This document shows positions 7,640-17,508 of a DNA stretch of 64,000 nucleotides, one piece after another; the stretch's first letter is position 1; every line of letters starts with the position of its first letter. The position numbers and the translations under genes are program-made. Source of the DNA: Aureibaculum sp. 2308TA14-22 (GTDB lineage Bacteria; Bacteroidota; Bacteroidia; Flavobacteriales; Flavobacteriaceae); NCBI RefSeq assembly GCF_040538665.1, contig NZ_JBEWXT010000001.1, forward strand, positions 310,001 through 374,000. Reading direction: 5' to 3'. The notes beneath the pieces are model-generated. The model saw nothing but the letters and a program-made list of their open reading frames with translations. It did no database searches and was not told the DNA's origin.

Positions 7640-9099
7640 AAAAGTTAAAAGACATATTATATAGAGTAGCTGTTGAGGCGGTATATGGTAGTACTGATAT
7701 TGACGTAAATACTCTTGTTTTTGACTCGCGAAGAGTGAAAAAAAATGATGTTTTTTTCGCCGTAAAAGGTACATTGGTTGACGCTCATCAATTTATTCCT
7801 TCGGTAATTGAACAAGGTGCTTCTGTTGTTGTTTGCGAAAATCTACCTGAAAATGCTGATAAAAATACTGTTTTTATCGTAGTCAAGGATTCGCAAGAGG
7901 CCTTGGCGATAATGGCGGACAATTTTTATGGAAACCCTTCCCAGCAGTTAAATTTAATTGGAATAACAGGAACTAACGGTAAGACAACAATAGCAACGTT
8001 GCTTTATAATCTATTTAAAAAAGCAGGTTATAATGTCGGGTTACTATCCACTGTTAAAGTATTAGTAAACGACCAAGAATTCCACGCAACACATACAACA
8101 CCAGACTCATTGACTATCAATAAGTATTTAAACTCAATGGTAGAAAATGGTGTTACGCATTGTTTTATGGAGGTGAGTTCGCATGGTATTCATCAAAAAC
8201 GTACCAAAGGATTGCACTTTTCGGGCGGTATTTTTACCAACTTATCTCACGATCATTTAGATTACCACAACACTTTTGCGGAATATAGAGATATTAAAAA
8301 ATCGTTTTTTGACGAATTGCCAAAAACAGCCTTTGCCTTGATAAATATTGATGATAAAAACGGTTCGGTAATGCTCCAAAATTGTGAAGCCAAAAAATAT
8401 ACCTACGCCTTAAAAACAGTTGCAGATTATAAAGCTAAGATTTTAGAAAATCAATTGGGCGGTTTGTTATTGACTATAAACACACACGAAGTTTGGTCAA
8501 AACTCATCGGGACTTTTAATGCTTACAACATCTTGGCAATTTATGCTACTGCAGATTTGTTGGGCATAGAATCCATAGAAAATTTAAGATTAGTAAGTGA
8601 ATTGGAAAGTGTAAGTGGTCGCTTTCAATACCTAATTTCAGAGAGCGGCATTACCGCAATTGTAGATTATGCTCATACACCAGATGCATTAAAAAATGTA
8701 TTAGAAACCATAAGTGCTATTAGAACTTTTAATGAAAAAGTAATCACAGTTGTGGGTTGTGGAGGTGACAGAGATAAAACCAAGCGACCAAAAATGGCAC
8801 ACATCGCTACACAATTATCCAATCAAGCCATTTTTACTTCAGATAACCCAAGAAGTGAAAATCCACAAACGATTATCGAAGAAATGGAAGCTGGTGTAGA
8901 ACCACAAAATTTTAAGAAATACATATCTATTGTAGATAGAAAACAAGCTATAAAAACAGCCAGTTCAATGGCAGAAAAAGGAGATATTTTATTGATCGCG
9001 GGCAAAGGTCACGAGGCGTATCAAGAAATCAACGGTGTGCGTAACCATTTTGATGATTATGAAATCATCACAGAAACATTAAGGGAATTGCAAAAATAA
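7636..9099 (+). CDS. murE: UDP-MurNAc-L-Ala-D-Glu:meso-diaminopimelate ligase MurE
   Basis: Adds the third amino acid to the muropeptide precursor in the cytoplasm, using ATP. The 487-residue protein has the Mur-ligase P-loop GITGTNGKTT near residue 110, the central-domain VDYAHTPDAL near residue 345 and the substrate motif DNPRSENP near residue 400. DNPR at this site is the known signature for meso-diaminopimelate rather than lysine. The start is GTG at 7636, inside the last codons of ftsI (GTGA overlap), indicating translational coupling. mraY follows after 17 bases. Confidence 0.96.
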   Translation: MKKLKDILYRVAVEAVYGSTDIDVNTLVFDSRRVKKNDVFFAVKGTLVDAHQFIPSVIEQGASVVVCENLPENADKNTVFIVVKDSQEALAIMADNFYGNPSQQLNLIGITGTNGKTTIATLLYNLFKKAGYNVGLLSTVKVLVNDQEFHATHTTPDSLTINKYLNSMVENGVTHCFMEVSSHGIHQKRTKGLHFSGGIFTNLSHDHLDYHNTFAEYRDIKKSFFDELPKTAFALINIDDKNGSVMLQNCEAKKYTYALKTVADYKAKILENQLGGLLLTINTHEVWSKLIGTFNAYNILAIYATADLLGIESIENLRLVSELESVSGRFQYLISESGITAIVDYAHTPDALKNVLETISAIRTFNEKVITVVGCGGDRDKTKRPKMAHIATQLSNQAIFTSDNPRSENPQTIIEEMEAGVEPQNFKKYISIVDRKQAIKTASSMAEKGDILLIAGKGHEAYQEINGVRNHFDDYEIITETLRELQK

Positions 9100-9116
9100 A
9101 ACACAAAAAAATATAG

Positions 9117-10355
9117 ATGTTATATTACTTATTTGACTATTTAGAAAAACATTACCAATTAGCTGGGGCGAGTTTATTTCAATTTATCTCGTTCAGGTCA
9201 GCAATGGCATTTGTATTTTCTTTATTGATTTCTACCATTTTTGGACGCCAGATTATTGATAAACTGAGGAGGCTTCAAGTTGGTGAAACGGTTAGGGATT
9301 TGGGCTTGGACGGCCAAGTTCAAAAGGCTGGCACACCAACTATGGGGGGAATTATCGTAATACTCGCTACATTAATTCCTGTATTTCTTTTTGCAAAATT
9401 AGATAATGTCTATATAATTATTTTAGTGGTCTCTACGGTTTGGATGGGGCTAATTGGCTTTTTAGATGATTACATCAAAGTATTTAAAAAAAATAAAGAC
9501 GGACTTAAAGGAAGATTTAAAGTTTTAGGCCAAGTGGGTTTAGGTGTTTTTGTCGGATTGATGCTTTATTTTTCACCACAGGTAGTCATAAAAGAAAAAT
9601 TAGACAATCCGACAGTTGTACAAACCGAACAACTACAAACTACTAATCCGTCTAGCCTATTTGGCAAAGAAAAAAAGTCCTTAAAAACAACAATCCCTGG
9701 GGTAAAAAACAATGAAGTCGATTATTCAAAATTAGTGACTTGGTTGGGTGATGATTATCAAAAATACGCATGGATTCCATTCGTGCTGATTGTGATTTTT
9801 ATTATTACCGCTGTATCTAATGGAGCCAATTTGACTGATGGTGTTGATGGTTTGGCAGCTGGTACGTCTTCAATAATTGTATTGGCATTGGGTGTTTTTG
9901 CTTGGGTCTCAGGTAATATCATCTTCTCTAGTTATCTCAATGTAATGTACATCCCTTACTCAGGTGAAATGACTGTGTTTATTAGTGCATTTGTAGGTGG
10001 GCTCATCGGATTTTTATGGTACAACACCTATCCTGCACAAGTGTTTATGGGTGATACGGGGAGTTTAACTGTTGGTGGAATTATAGCTGTAATAGCCGTT
10101 TCGGTTCGTAAAGAATTATTGATACCCATATTAGCAGGTATTTTTTTAGCAGAGAATTTATCGGTGATGTTACAGGTAAGTTATTTTAAATATACCAAGA
10201 AAAAATATGGTGAAGGAAGACGCATTTTTTTGATGTCACCTTTACATCATCATTATCAAAAAAGAGGCTATCACGAAAGTAAAATTGTAGTCCGTTTTTG
10301 GATTGTGGGAATCATGCTAGCGGTATTGTCAATAATTACTTTGAAAATAAGATAA
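9117..10355 (+). CDS. mraY: Phospho-MurNAc-pentapeptide transferase MraY
   Basis: Integral membrane enzyme that transfers phospho-MurNAc-pentapeptide to undecaprenyl phosphate to make lipid I. About ten membrane helices are visible in 412 residues. Key motifs are GTPTMGG near residue 75, the catalytic FLDDYIK near residue 118, [12 protein letters not shown] near residue 242, MGDTGSL near residue 307 and the histidine cluster SPLHHHY near residue 380. A hydrophilic insert of roughly 50 residues (about 158-208) separates helices in the middle; such a long loop, compared with the 360-residue E. coli enzyme, is common in Bacteroidota. Confidence 0.96.
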   Translation: MLYYLFDYLEKHYQLAGASLFQFISFRSAMAFVFSLLISTIFGRQIIDKLRRLQVGETVRDLGLDGQVQKAGTPTMGGIIVILATLIPVFLFAKLDNVYIIILVVSTVWMGLIGFLDDYIKVFKKNKDGLKGRFKVLGQVGLGVFVGLMLYFSPQVVIKEKLDNPTVVQTEQLQTTNPSSLFGKEKKSLKTTIPGVKNNEVDYSKLVTWLGDDYQKYAWIPFVLIVIFIITAVSNGANLTDGVDGLAAGTSSIIVLALGVFAWVSGNIIFSSYLNVMYIPYSGEMTVFISAFVGGLIGFLWYNTYPAQVFMGDTGSLTVGGIIAVIAVSVRKELLIPILAGIFLAENLSVMLQVSYFKYTKKKYGEGRRIFLMSPLHHHYQKRGYHESKIVVRFWIVGIMLAVLSIITLKIR

Positions 10356-10356
10356 A

Positions 10357-11691
10357 ATGAAGAAGATGGTGGTGCTTGGTGGAGGAGAAAGTGGTGTGGG
10401 AACAGCGATTCTCGCTAAAAAAAAAGAGTATGACGTTTTTGTTTCTGACAAAGGAATAATAACAGGTAGGTATAAAAAAGTTCTTTTACATAATGATATT
10501 CTTTTTGAAGAAGGAAAACATACGGAAAGCAAAGTTTTTGAAGCTGATGTAGTGATGAAAAGCCCCGGAATTCCCGATAAGGTAGCTCTAGTTCAAGAGT
10601 TGATAAATCGAAATATTCCTGTGGTATCAGAAATTGAGTTTGCCTCAAAATTTACCGATGCTATGTTAATCGGTATAACGGGTAGTAATGGTAAAACAAC
10701 AACTACCATGCTAACACATCATATTTTGAAAAAAGCAGAATTAAATGTAGGTATGGCGGGGAACATTGGCGATAGTTTTGCTTTGCAGGTGGCCAATGAA
10801 AACTATGATAAGTATGTGTTAGAACTCAGTAGTTTTCAGTTGGACGGAATCTTTGATTTTGCTCCGCATATTGCGGTAATTACCAATATAGCTCCCGATC
10901 ATTTAGATAGATATGATTACAATTTTGAGAATTATATCAATTCTAAATTCAGGATAGCCATGAACCAAACGGCCGATGATTTTTTAATCTATGATGCCGA
11001 TGATGAAGCCATCACAAACTGGCTTGAACGTAATAAAACGAATGCACAGTTACTACCTTTTTCATTAGAGAAATCATTTGATAAAGGAGCATATATAAAA
11101 GATAATAACATAATAATACAAACCGAATCAAACATATTTAAAATGAGTATAGCAGCATTAGCATTACAAGGAAAACACAATACAAAAAACGCCATGACTT
11201 CTGCCATGATTGCAAAATTATTGGGAGTAAGAGACAATACACTAAGAGAGAGTCTAGAAGATTTTGATAGTGTAGAGCATAGGTTAGAACCTGTGTTAAA
11301 AATTAATGGTGTTCATTATATAAACGACTCAAAAGCTACCAATGTAAATGCTGCTTATTATGCATTGGAAAGTGTTAGAACACCTATAGTTTGGATAGTA
11401 GGTGGTACAGACAAAGGGAATGATTATACCCAATTGTTGCCCTTGGTAAGAGAAAAAGTAAAAGCTATTATCTGTTTGGGCTTAGATAATTCCAAGATTA
11501 TTGAAACTTTTGGTAATGTGGTTGATTTTATGATAGAAACCGCGGGTGCAGAAGAAGCGGTAAAAGTAGCTTACAAAGTTTCGGAAAAAGGAGATACGGT
11601 GTTATTGGCACCAGCTTGTGCTAGTTTCGATTTATTTGAAAATTACGAAGACAGAGGCAGACAATTTAAAGATGCTGTTAGACAATTATAA
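10357..11691 (+). CDS. murD: UDP-MurNAc-L-alanine:D-glutamate ligase MurD
   Basis: Adds D-glutamate to UDP-MurNAc-L-alanine. The 444-residue protein has the N-terminal UDP-binding Rossmann motif VVLGGGESGVG, the P-loop GITGSNGKTTT near residue 105, the NIAPDHLDRYD region near residue 178 and the C-terminal-domain NDSKATN motif near residue 325 with GGTDKG near residue 350. The length fits the family. It starts one base after the mraY stop and its stop directly abuts the ftsW start. Confidence 0.96.
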   Translation: MKKMVVLGGGESGVGTAILAKKKEYDVFVSDKGIITGRYKKVLLHNDILFEEGKHTESKVFEADVVMKSPGIPDKVALVQELINRNIPVVSEIEFASKFTDAMLIGITGSNGKTTTTMLTHHILKKAELNVGMAGNIGDSFALQVANENYDKYVLELSSFQLDGIFDFAPHIAVITNIAPDHLDRYDYNFENYINSKFRIAMNQTADDFLIYDADDEAITNWLERNKTNAQLLPFSLEKSFDKGAYIKDNNIIIQTESNIFKMSIAALALQGKHNTKNAMTSAMIAKLLGVRDNTLRESLEDFDSVEHRLEPVLKINGVHYINDSKATNVNAAYYALESVRTPIVWIVGGTDKGNDYTQLLPLVREKVKAIICLGLDNSKIIETFGNVVDFMIETAGAEEAVKVAYKVSEKGDTVLLAPACASFDLFENYEDRGRQFKDAVRQL

Positions 11692-12894
11692 ATGACAAAA
11701 GTTTTAAAAAATATAAGTGGTGACAGAACCATTTGGGCTATCATTGCCGTATTGGCAATATTTTCCTTTCTCCCAGTGTATAGTGCAAGTACCAATCTAG
11801 TAGGTGTTGTCGGTAAAGGCACCACCCTAGGGTACTTGCTGAAGCACGCCATGTTATTGGTCCTTGGTTTTGTAATCATTTATGCTACACACAAAATTCC
11901 ATATAGATATTTTAGTGGTCTTTCAGTGCTTCTAATACCGGTGGTTTTGGTGTTGTTGGCTTATACTTTATATCAAGGAAAAACCATAAGTGGCGTTAAT
12001 GCAAGTAGGTGGATAAATATTCCTTTCGTTGGCATTGGTTTTCAAACCTCGACATTAGCAAGTGTAGTGGTAATGATGTTTACGGCTAGGTATTTGGCAA
12101 AAAATAGGGAAAATAAAATTTATTTTAAAGACAGTATTCTCCAATTATGGATTCCCGTGGGGATTGTGCTGGCATTGATCTTGCCTGCTAACTTTTCTAC
12201 TACAGCTATCATTTTTTCAATGGTATTGTTACTCGCTTTTTTGGGTGGATATCCACTTAAATTTATTGGAGCTATCCTCGCCACGGGTATTTTAGTCTTT
12301 ACACTGTTTATTTTGTCGGCAAAAGCATTTCCCGAAACGTTTAAAAACAGCAGGATTAATACCTGGGCTGCACGTATCGAGAATTTTTCGAGCGTAGACG
12401 AAGATGCCAACTATCAAGCGGAAAAAGCAAAATTGGCCATTGCCTCGGGTGAAATCCAGGGTAAAGGCCCTGGAAAAAGTGTGCAGAAGAATTTTTTACC
12501 ACAGTCGTCATCCGATTTTATATATGCTATAATTATTGAAGAGTTTGGTTCTGGAGGAGGTTTTATGTTGATGCTGCTCTATCTCGGATTGTTATTCAGA
12601 ATTGTAATAGTAGCTACAAAAACGGAAAGTATATTCGGAACACTGTTGGTGTTAGGTGTTGGTATTCCCATTGTATTTCAAGCACTAATTAATATGGCAG
12701 TTGCGGTTGGATTGTTTCCAGTTACTGGGCAACCATTACCACTAATTAGTACAGGAGGAACTTCAATATGGATGACCTGTTTTGCCTTGGGTGTAGTTTT
12801 GAGTGTAAGTGCTGATAGAGAAGCAAAAATAGTTTCCGATAAGAAAAAAAATGATGATAATCCTTTAAGTGTACTGCATGAAGCCATCGGTTAA
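11692..12894 (+). CDS. ftsW: Septal peptidoglycan glycosyltransferase FtsW
   Basis: SEDS-family polytopic membrane protein that polymerises lipid II at the septum together with FtsI. The 400-residue protein has about ten membrane helices; characteristic segments include ASRWINI near residue 102, the extracytoplasmic loop after QGKGPGKS near residue 255, [13 protein letters not shown] near residue 270 and the C-terminal [15 protein letters not shown] near residue 344. The ATG immediately follows the murD stop and the final 17 bases overlap murG. Assignment to FtsW rather than RodA rests on its place in the dcw cluster next to ftsI. Confidence 0.95.
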   Translation: MTKVLKNISGDRTIWAIIAVLAIFSFLPVYSASTNLVGVVGKGTTLGYLLKHAMLLVLGFVIIYATHKIPYRYFSGLSVLLIPVVLVLLAYTLYQGKTISGVNASRWINIPFVGIGFQTSTLASVVVMMFTARYLAKNRENKIYFKDSILQLWIPVGIVLALILPANFSTTAIIFSMVLLLAFLGGYPLKFIGAILATGILVFTLFILSAKAFPETFKNSRINTWAARIENFSSVDEDANYQAEKAKLAIASGEIQGKGPGKSVQKNFLPQSSSDFIYAIIIEEFGSGGGFMLMLLYLGLLFRIVIVATKTESIFGTLLVLGVGIPIVFQALINMAVAVGLFPVTGQPLPLISTGGTSIWMTCFALGVVLSVSADREAKIVSDKKKNDDNPLSVLHEAIG

Positions 12895-13972
12895 TATATT
12901 GATTAGCGGAGGTGGTACGGGCGGACATATTTATCCTGCCGTAGCAATAGCAAACGAACTGAAAAAACGCCATGCAAATGCCAATTTTCTTTTTGTGGGA
13001 GCAAAGGATAGAATGGAAATGGAAAAAGTGCCTCAGGCTGGCTATGAAATAAAAGGGTTGTGGATTTCGGGATTGCAACGCAGGTTGACCTTGAAAAACT
13101 TAATGTTTCCATTCAAGTTGATCAGCAGCTTGTGGAATGCGGGCAAGATTGTCAGGAAATTTAAGCCTGATGTGGTTATCGGTACAGGCGGATTTGCTTC
13201 TGGACCCACACTGAAAATGGCTCAACGTAAAGGGGTGCCGACTTTAATACAAGAGCAGAATTCGTATCCCGGCATTACCAATAAATTATTGGGTAAAAAG
13301 GTGCGTACTGTATGTGTGGCTTATGACGGATTGGAGCGGTTTTTTCCAGCAACTAAAATTGTAAAAACTGGAAATCCCGTAAGACAAGATTTGTTGGAAA
13401 TTTCAGCCAATGGAAATGAAGCTCGATCATATTTTAAAATTAATAAACAAAAAAAAACGCTATTAATCTTGGGCGGAAGTTTGGGGGCAAGAGCGATAAA
13501 TCGATTAATTGAAAAGAACATAAAATGGTTAGTAGAACAAAACGTGCAAGTATTGTGGCAATCAGGAAAATTGTATTACCAAGAATACAGAAAGTATCAA
13601 GACCTAGAAGGCGTAAAAGTGCTTGAATTTATTAACAGAATGGATTATGCCTACACAGCAGCGGATATAATTATAAGTAGAGCAGGAGCGAGTTCAATTT
13701 CAGAATTGTGCATAGTTGGTAAACCTGTAGTATTTATTCCATCGCCCAATGTAGCGGAAGACCATCAGACCAAAAATGCCCAATCGGTTGTGGATAAAAA
13801 CGGGGCACTAATGCTGAAAGAAAGAGAATTGGACAGGTTTCAAGAAGTATTCGAGAGTTTGTTAAAAGACGAAAACAAACAAAAAGAGTTAAGTAAAAAC
13901 ATAAAACAATTGGCATTACCAAAAGCCACAGAGCATATTGCAAATGAAGTTGAAAAATTAATAAATAGATAA
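12878..13972 (+). CDS. murG: UDP-GlcNAc:lipid I N-acetylglucosaminyltransferase MurG
   Basis: Peripheral GT28 glycosyltransferase that converts lipid I to lipid II at the inner face of the cytoplasmic membrane. From ATG 12878 the protein is 364 residues and begins [20 protein letters not shown], containing the first glycine-rich loop; a GTG at 12869 would only add VYC. Further motifs are [11 protein letters not shown] near residue 93, the second glycine loop LGGSLGAR near residue 190 and the UDP-GlcNAc site RAGASSISE near residue 267. It overlaps ftsW by 17 bases. Confidence 0.96.
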   Translation: MKPSVNILISGGGTGGHIYPAVAIANELKKRHANANFLFVGAKDRMEMEKVPQAGYEIKGLWISGLQRRLTLKNLMFPFKLISSLWNAGKIVRKFKPDVVIGTGGFASGPTLKMAQRKGVPTLIQEQNSYPGITNKLLGKKVRTVCVAYDGLERFFPATKIVKTGNPVRQDLLEISANGNEARSYFKINKQKKTLLILGGSLGARAINRLIEKNIKWLVEQNVQVLWQSGKLYYQEYRKYQDLEGVKVLEFINRMDYAYTAADIIISRAGASSISELCIVGKPVVFIPSPNVAEDHQTKNAQSVVDKNGALMLKERELDRFQEVFESLLKDENKQKELSKNIKQLALPKATEHIANEVEKLINR

Positions 13973-13997
13973 AGCATACTCAAAAGAGTAAAAGAAT

Positions 13998-15338
13998 ATG
14001 AATTTAAACAGCATACATAACATTTATTTTATCGGAATAGGCGGTATCGGTATGAGTGCCTTGGCTCGATATTTTAGTGCCAATAATTTTTATGTAAGCG
14101 GTTATGATAAAACACCTTCGCCAGTTACTAAAGGGTTGGAAGAGTTGGGTATTGCTATTCATTTTGATGATGATATCAAAACTATCTCTGAACGGGTTTT
14201 TGATAAGGAAAAGACGTTGATTGTTTATACACCTGCAATTCCTAACGACCATACAGAGTACAACTATTTTAAAGACAGTGGCTATACCATTTATAAACGT
14301 TCTGAAATTTTAGGAGCCATTACTAAAAACACTTTTTGTTTTGCTGTGGCAGGTACACACGGAAAAACCACCACATCAACTATTTTAGGGCATATTTTGC
14401 ATGAAGCAAGGTTGAATGCAACTTCCTTTTTGGGTGGAATTGCAGAGAATTACAATTCAAATCTGATTCTAGGTGGTGATGAAATTAGCGTAGTAGAAGC
14501 CGATGAGTTTGACCGTTCTTTTTTGAGATTGTCACCAAATATAGCATGCATTACTTCAATGGATGCTGACCATTTGGATATTTACGGTAAGGAAGAAGCC
14601 TTGACGGAATCGTTCAATGATTTTGCCAATCTAGTTTCTGACAAGCTATTTATCCGTAACGGATTGTCCATTAATGGAATTACTTATGGCATTGAAGAAG
14701 ATGCCGATTACGATGCAAAAAATATAAGAATACAAAATGGGACTTTTGTTTTTGATGTACAGACGCCAACTGAACTGTACAAAAATATTGAAATCAATAC
14801 GCCCGGAAAACATAATGTGCTAAATACTGTGGTTGCTTTGGCAATGGCCGATAGTTACGGTGTTCCGTTAACTACCATTGCCGAAGCTTTAAAAACTTTT
14901 AAAGGTATAAAGCGTAGGTTTAATTACAAGATCAAAACTGATAATTTGGTGCTAATAGATGATTACGCACATCACCCCACGGAAATAAACGCCGTGGCAG
15001 ATGCGGTTCGCGAATTATTTCCTCAGGATAAAATACTGGCCGTTTTTCAACCACATTTATTCAGCAGAACACGCGATTTTATTGATGACTTTGCGTCAAG
15101 TCTGTCCAAGTTTGATGAATTACTGTTGTTGGATATTTATCCCGCAAGGGAAAAACCAATTGAAGGTGTAACTTCGGATTGGTTGTTGGACAAAATTAAT
15201 ATGGAAAATAAACAAATTTCGTCGAAAGAAAATGTAATCAAGAGTATAAAGGCATCAGATGCTAAAATAATAGTGATGATTGGTGCTGGAGATATTGGTG
15301 TGCTGATTGAAGATGTTTATCAAAATTTAAAAGAATGA
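13998..15338 (+). CDS. murC: UDP-MurNAc:L-alanine ligase MurC
   Basis: Attaches L-alanine to UDP-MurNAc, the first step of stem-peptide synthesis. The 446-residue protein opens with the dinucleotide-type loop FIGIGGIGMSALAR, followed by the P-loop AGTHGKTTT near residue 118, the EADEFDRSF motif near residue 168 (typical of MurC), DDYAHHPTEI near residue 320 and the C-terminal FQPHLFSRTRDF near residue 352. Start is ATG 13998, 25 bases after murG. It ends with a four-base ATGA overlap with ftsQ. Confidence 0.96.
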   Translation: MNLNSIHNIYFIGIGGIGMSALARYFSANNFYVSGYDKTPSPVTKGLEELGIAIHFDDDIKTISERVFDKEKTLIVYTPAIPNDHTEYNYFKDSGYTIYKRSEILGAITKNTFCFAVAGTHGKTTTSTILGHILHEARLNATSFLGGIAENYNSNLILGGDEISVVEADEFDRSFLRLSPNIACITSMDADHLDIYGKEEALTESFNDFANLVSDKLFIRNGLSINGITYGIEEDADYDAKNIRIQNGTFVFDVQTPTELYKNIEINTPGKHNVLNTVVALAMADSYGVPLTTIAEALKTFKGIKRRFNYKIKTDNLVLIDDYAHHPTEINAVADAVRELFPQDKILAVFQPHLFSRTRDFIDDFASSLSKFDELLLLDIYPAREKPIEGVTSDWLLDKINMENKQISSKENVIKSIKASDAKIIVMIGAGDIGVLIEDVYQNLKE

Positions 15339-16057
15339 AAAAATACATACCATTCTTAAAAGGTTTGTTACTTCTTGTTTTTGTTGTGTTTCTCTATGGA
15401 TTTTCATCTACAAGAAACAAGGCTAAGAGAGTGGAAAAAGTGAATATCAATTTTGAAAATGGAGATAATTTGTTCATCACTTATGAAACTGTTAATAAAT
15501 TGTTAGTACAAAATTTTGGACGACTTCAAAGTCAGCCAAAAGAAAATTTATTTTTGAACAAGATGGAAGAAACTCTGCTTTCTAATGAAATGGTAGAAAA
15601 TGCAGAAGTTTTTATAAATGTTGACGGTGAATTAGGAGCTTTTATAAAACAAAAGACACCGATTGCAAGAGTAAATGAGAATGGTTTGGCCTATTATATG
15701 GATAGTAGAGGAGGTAAAATGCCCTTATCTTCAAATTATTCTGCCAGAGTTCCAATTGTAGAAGGTGTTGAAAATGGTCAACTATCTAATGAGCTATTTA
15801 AATTAGCTATGGTAATTTATAATGACGATTTTCTAAAAAAGCAAGTAGTGGGTATAGTACAAAAAGCCAAACAAGAGTTTGTGCTAAAAACAAGAATTGG
15901 AAATCAACAGGTTGAATTGGGTTCGTTAGATCAATTAGACCAAAAAATTAAAAAATTAAAAGTGTTCTATCAAAAAGTAATTAACGATAAAACCTTAAAT
16001 AGTTATAAAACAATTAACCTAGAGTACAACAATCAGGTTGTGTGTACAAAAAACTAA
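15335..16057 (+). CDS. ftsQ: Cell division protein FtsQ/DivIB
   Basis: Bitopic divisome protein linking the FtsL-type partners to the rest of the ring. In 240 residues there is a short cytoplasmic part, one membrane helix (about 7-25), a POTRA-like segment (about 35-110, with NEMVENAEVFINVDGELGAFI) and a beta domain beginning PIARVNENGLAYYMDSRG. Sequence conservation is low in this family, but topology and position between murC and ftsA are exactly as expected. The start overlaps the murC stop by four bases. Confidence 0.9.
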   Translation: MKKYIPFLKGLLLLVFVVFLYGFSSTRNKAKRVEKVNINFENGDNLFITYETVNKLLVQNFGRLQSQPKENLFLNKMEETLLSNEMVENAEVFINVDGELGAFIKQKTPIARVNENGLAYYMDSRGGKMPLSSNYSARVPIVEGVENGQLSNELFKLAMVIYNDDFLKKQVVGIVQKAKQEFVLKTRIGNQQVELGSLDQLDQKIKKLKVFYQKVINDKTLNSYKTINLEYNNQVVCTKN

Positions 16058-16060
16058 ATT

Positions 16061-17374
16061 ATGGAACAAGATAATATAGCCGTAGGACTAGATATTGGAA
16101 CAACAAAAATTGTTGCCATAATTGGTAAGACCAATGAGTTTGGAAAATTGGAGATACTAGGTATGGGTAAGGCGAAAAGTATGGGTGTGCACCGTGGTGT
16201 GGTAAATAATATTACTCAGACCATACAGTCTATTCAACAAGCTGTTGAAGAAGCGGAGAGTGTTTCTAATCATAAAATTGAAGACGTTGTAGTAGGTATT
16301 GCTGGTCAGCATATTCGTAGTTTACATCATAGCGATTATATAACAAGACCTAATTCGGAAAAAGTAATTGATGAGTCTGATATAGAAAAATTAATCAATC
16401 AGGTTCATAAACTGGTAATGCTGCCCGGTGAGGAGATAATTCATGTGTTACCGCAAGACTATAAAGTTGACGGTCAAGCTGAAATAAAAGCTCCCATAGG
16501 AATGTATGGAGGTAGATTAGAGGCTAATTTCCATGTGGTTGTAGGCCAAGTTTCATCTATCAGAAATGTAGGTAGATGTATTAAAAGTGCTGGACTGGAA
16601 CTATCTAATATTACTTTAGAGCCTTTGGCTTCGTCAGAAGCGGTATTGAGTCAAGAAGAAAAAGAAGCTGGAGTTGCGTTAATAGATATAGGTGGAGGTA
16701 CAACTGATTTGGCAATTTTTAAAGACGGCATTATTAGGCATACAGCTGTTATTCCTTTTGGAGGTAATGTAATTACCGAAGATATAAAAGAAGGCTGTTC
16801 TATTATAGAGAAACAGGCAGAACTGCTAAAAACTAAATTTGGATCTGCATGGCCTGGTGAAAACAAAGAAAATGAAATTGTTTCCATCCCTGGATTACGA
16901 GGTAGAGAGCCGAAAGAAATTACCTTAAAAAATCTTTCAAAAATAATTCATGCCCGTGTGGTAGAAATTATTGAGCAGGTCTATTTAGAGATTAAGAATT
17001 ACGGTCATGAAGAGACAAAAAAGAAATTAATAGCGGGAATTGTCTTAACTGGAGGTGGTGGTGAACTAAAGCATATAAAGCAATTGGTAGAGTATATAAC
17101 AGGTATGGATACCAGAATAGGTTACCCAAATGAGCACTTGGCAGGAAGCACTGATATTGATTTGTCAAGCCCAGCTTTTGCTACAGCTGTAGGTCTGTTA
17201 ATGAAAGGTTTAGATGAAAAGAAAAACGAAATAAAAAAGTCTAAGAATAAAAAAGTAGCAGAACAACAACTTGCTAAAGATAAAAAATCGAGCCGTATCG
17301 AAAAAGTTGATAGAAAGTCGATTTTTGAAAAATGGGCAGATAAGTTTAGAGAATTTTTAGACAATGCTGAATAG
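16061..17374 (+). CDS. ftsA: Cell division protein FtsA
   Basis: Actin-like ATPase that tethers FtsZ filaments to the membrane. The 437-residue protein has the phosphate-1 motif GLDIGTTKIVAIIG at the N-terminus, an SHS2-type subdomain (about 85-165), the phosphate-2 motif VALIDIGGGTTDLAI near residue 205 and the adenosine motif VLTGGGGELKHI near residue 328. The end carries a basic linker (KKSKNKK region) and then an amphipathic helix FEKWADKFREFLD, the expected membrane anchor. It starts three bases after ftsQ and is separated from ftsZ by a 134-base gap with two hairpins. Confidence 0.96.
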   Translation: MEQDNIAVGLDIGTTKIVAIIGKTNEFGKLEILGMGKAKSMGVHRGVVNNITQTIQSIQQAVEEAESVSNHKIEDVVVGIAGQHIRSLHHSDYITRPNSEKVIDESDIEKLINQVHKLVMLPGEEIIHVLPQDYKVDGQAEIKAPIGMYGGRLEANFHVVVGQVSSIRNVGRCIKSAGLELSNITLEPLASSEAVLSQEEKEAGVALIDIGGGTTDLAIFKDGIIRHTAVIPFGGNVITEDIKEGCSIIEKQAELLKTKFGSAWPGENKENEIVSIPGLRGREPKEITLKNLSKIIHARVVEIIEQVYLEIKNYGHEETKKKLIAGIVLTGGGGELKHIKQLVEYITGMDTRIGYPNEHLAGSTDIDLSSPAFATAVGLLMKGLDEKKNEIKKSKNKKVAEQQLAKDKKSSRIEKVDRKSIFEKWADKFREFLDNAE

Positions 17375-17397
17375 GAGAATAGGATATGATAGAAAGA

Positions 17398-17446
17398 AAA
17401 AGGTAACGACTTACCTTTTGAATGAAAGGCCAGCCAAAGCGGCTGG
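17398..17446 (+). promoter_or_regulatory. Two tandem hairpins in the ftsA-ftsZ gap
   Basis: The first is a perfect 9-bp stem (AAAAGGTAA, 17398-17406, with its complement 17411-17419, loop CGAC). The second is a 6-bp CCAGCC/GGCTGG stem at 17430-17446 with a 5-base loop. Only a four-base U run follows the first stem and none follows the second, so they look more like RNA-processing or attenuation structures than full terminators. They may set the ftsZ to ftsA transcript ratio. Confidence 0.45.
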
Positions 17447-17508
17447 AATAAATATCAAAAAAATACGATCAAAAGAATAAGAATATAATATCCCAAAAAA
17501 ACAAAACT

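Noticed and set aside
12746-13078. 110-codon minus-strand frame across ftsW-murG
   Set aside because: Overlaps the end of ftsW and the start of murG, both certain; no family motif and no promoter.
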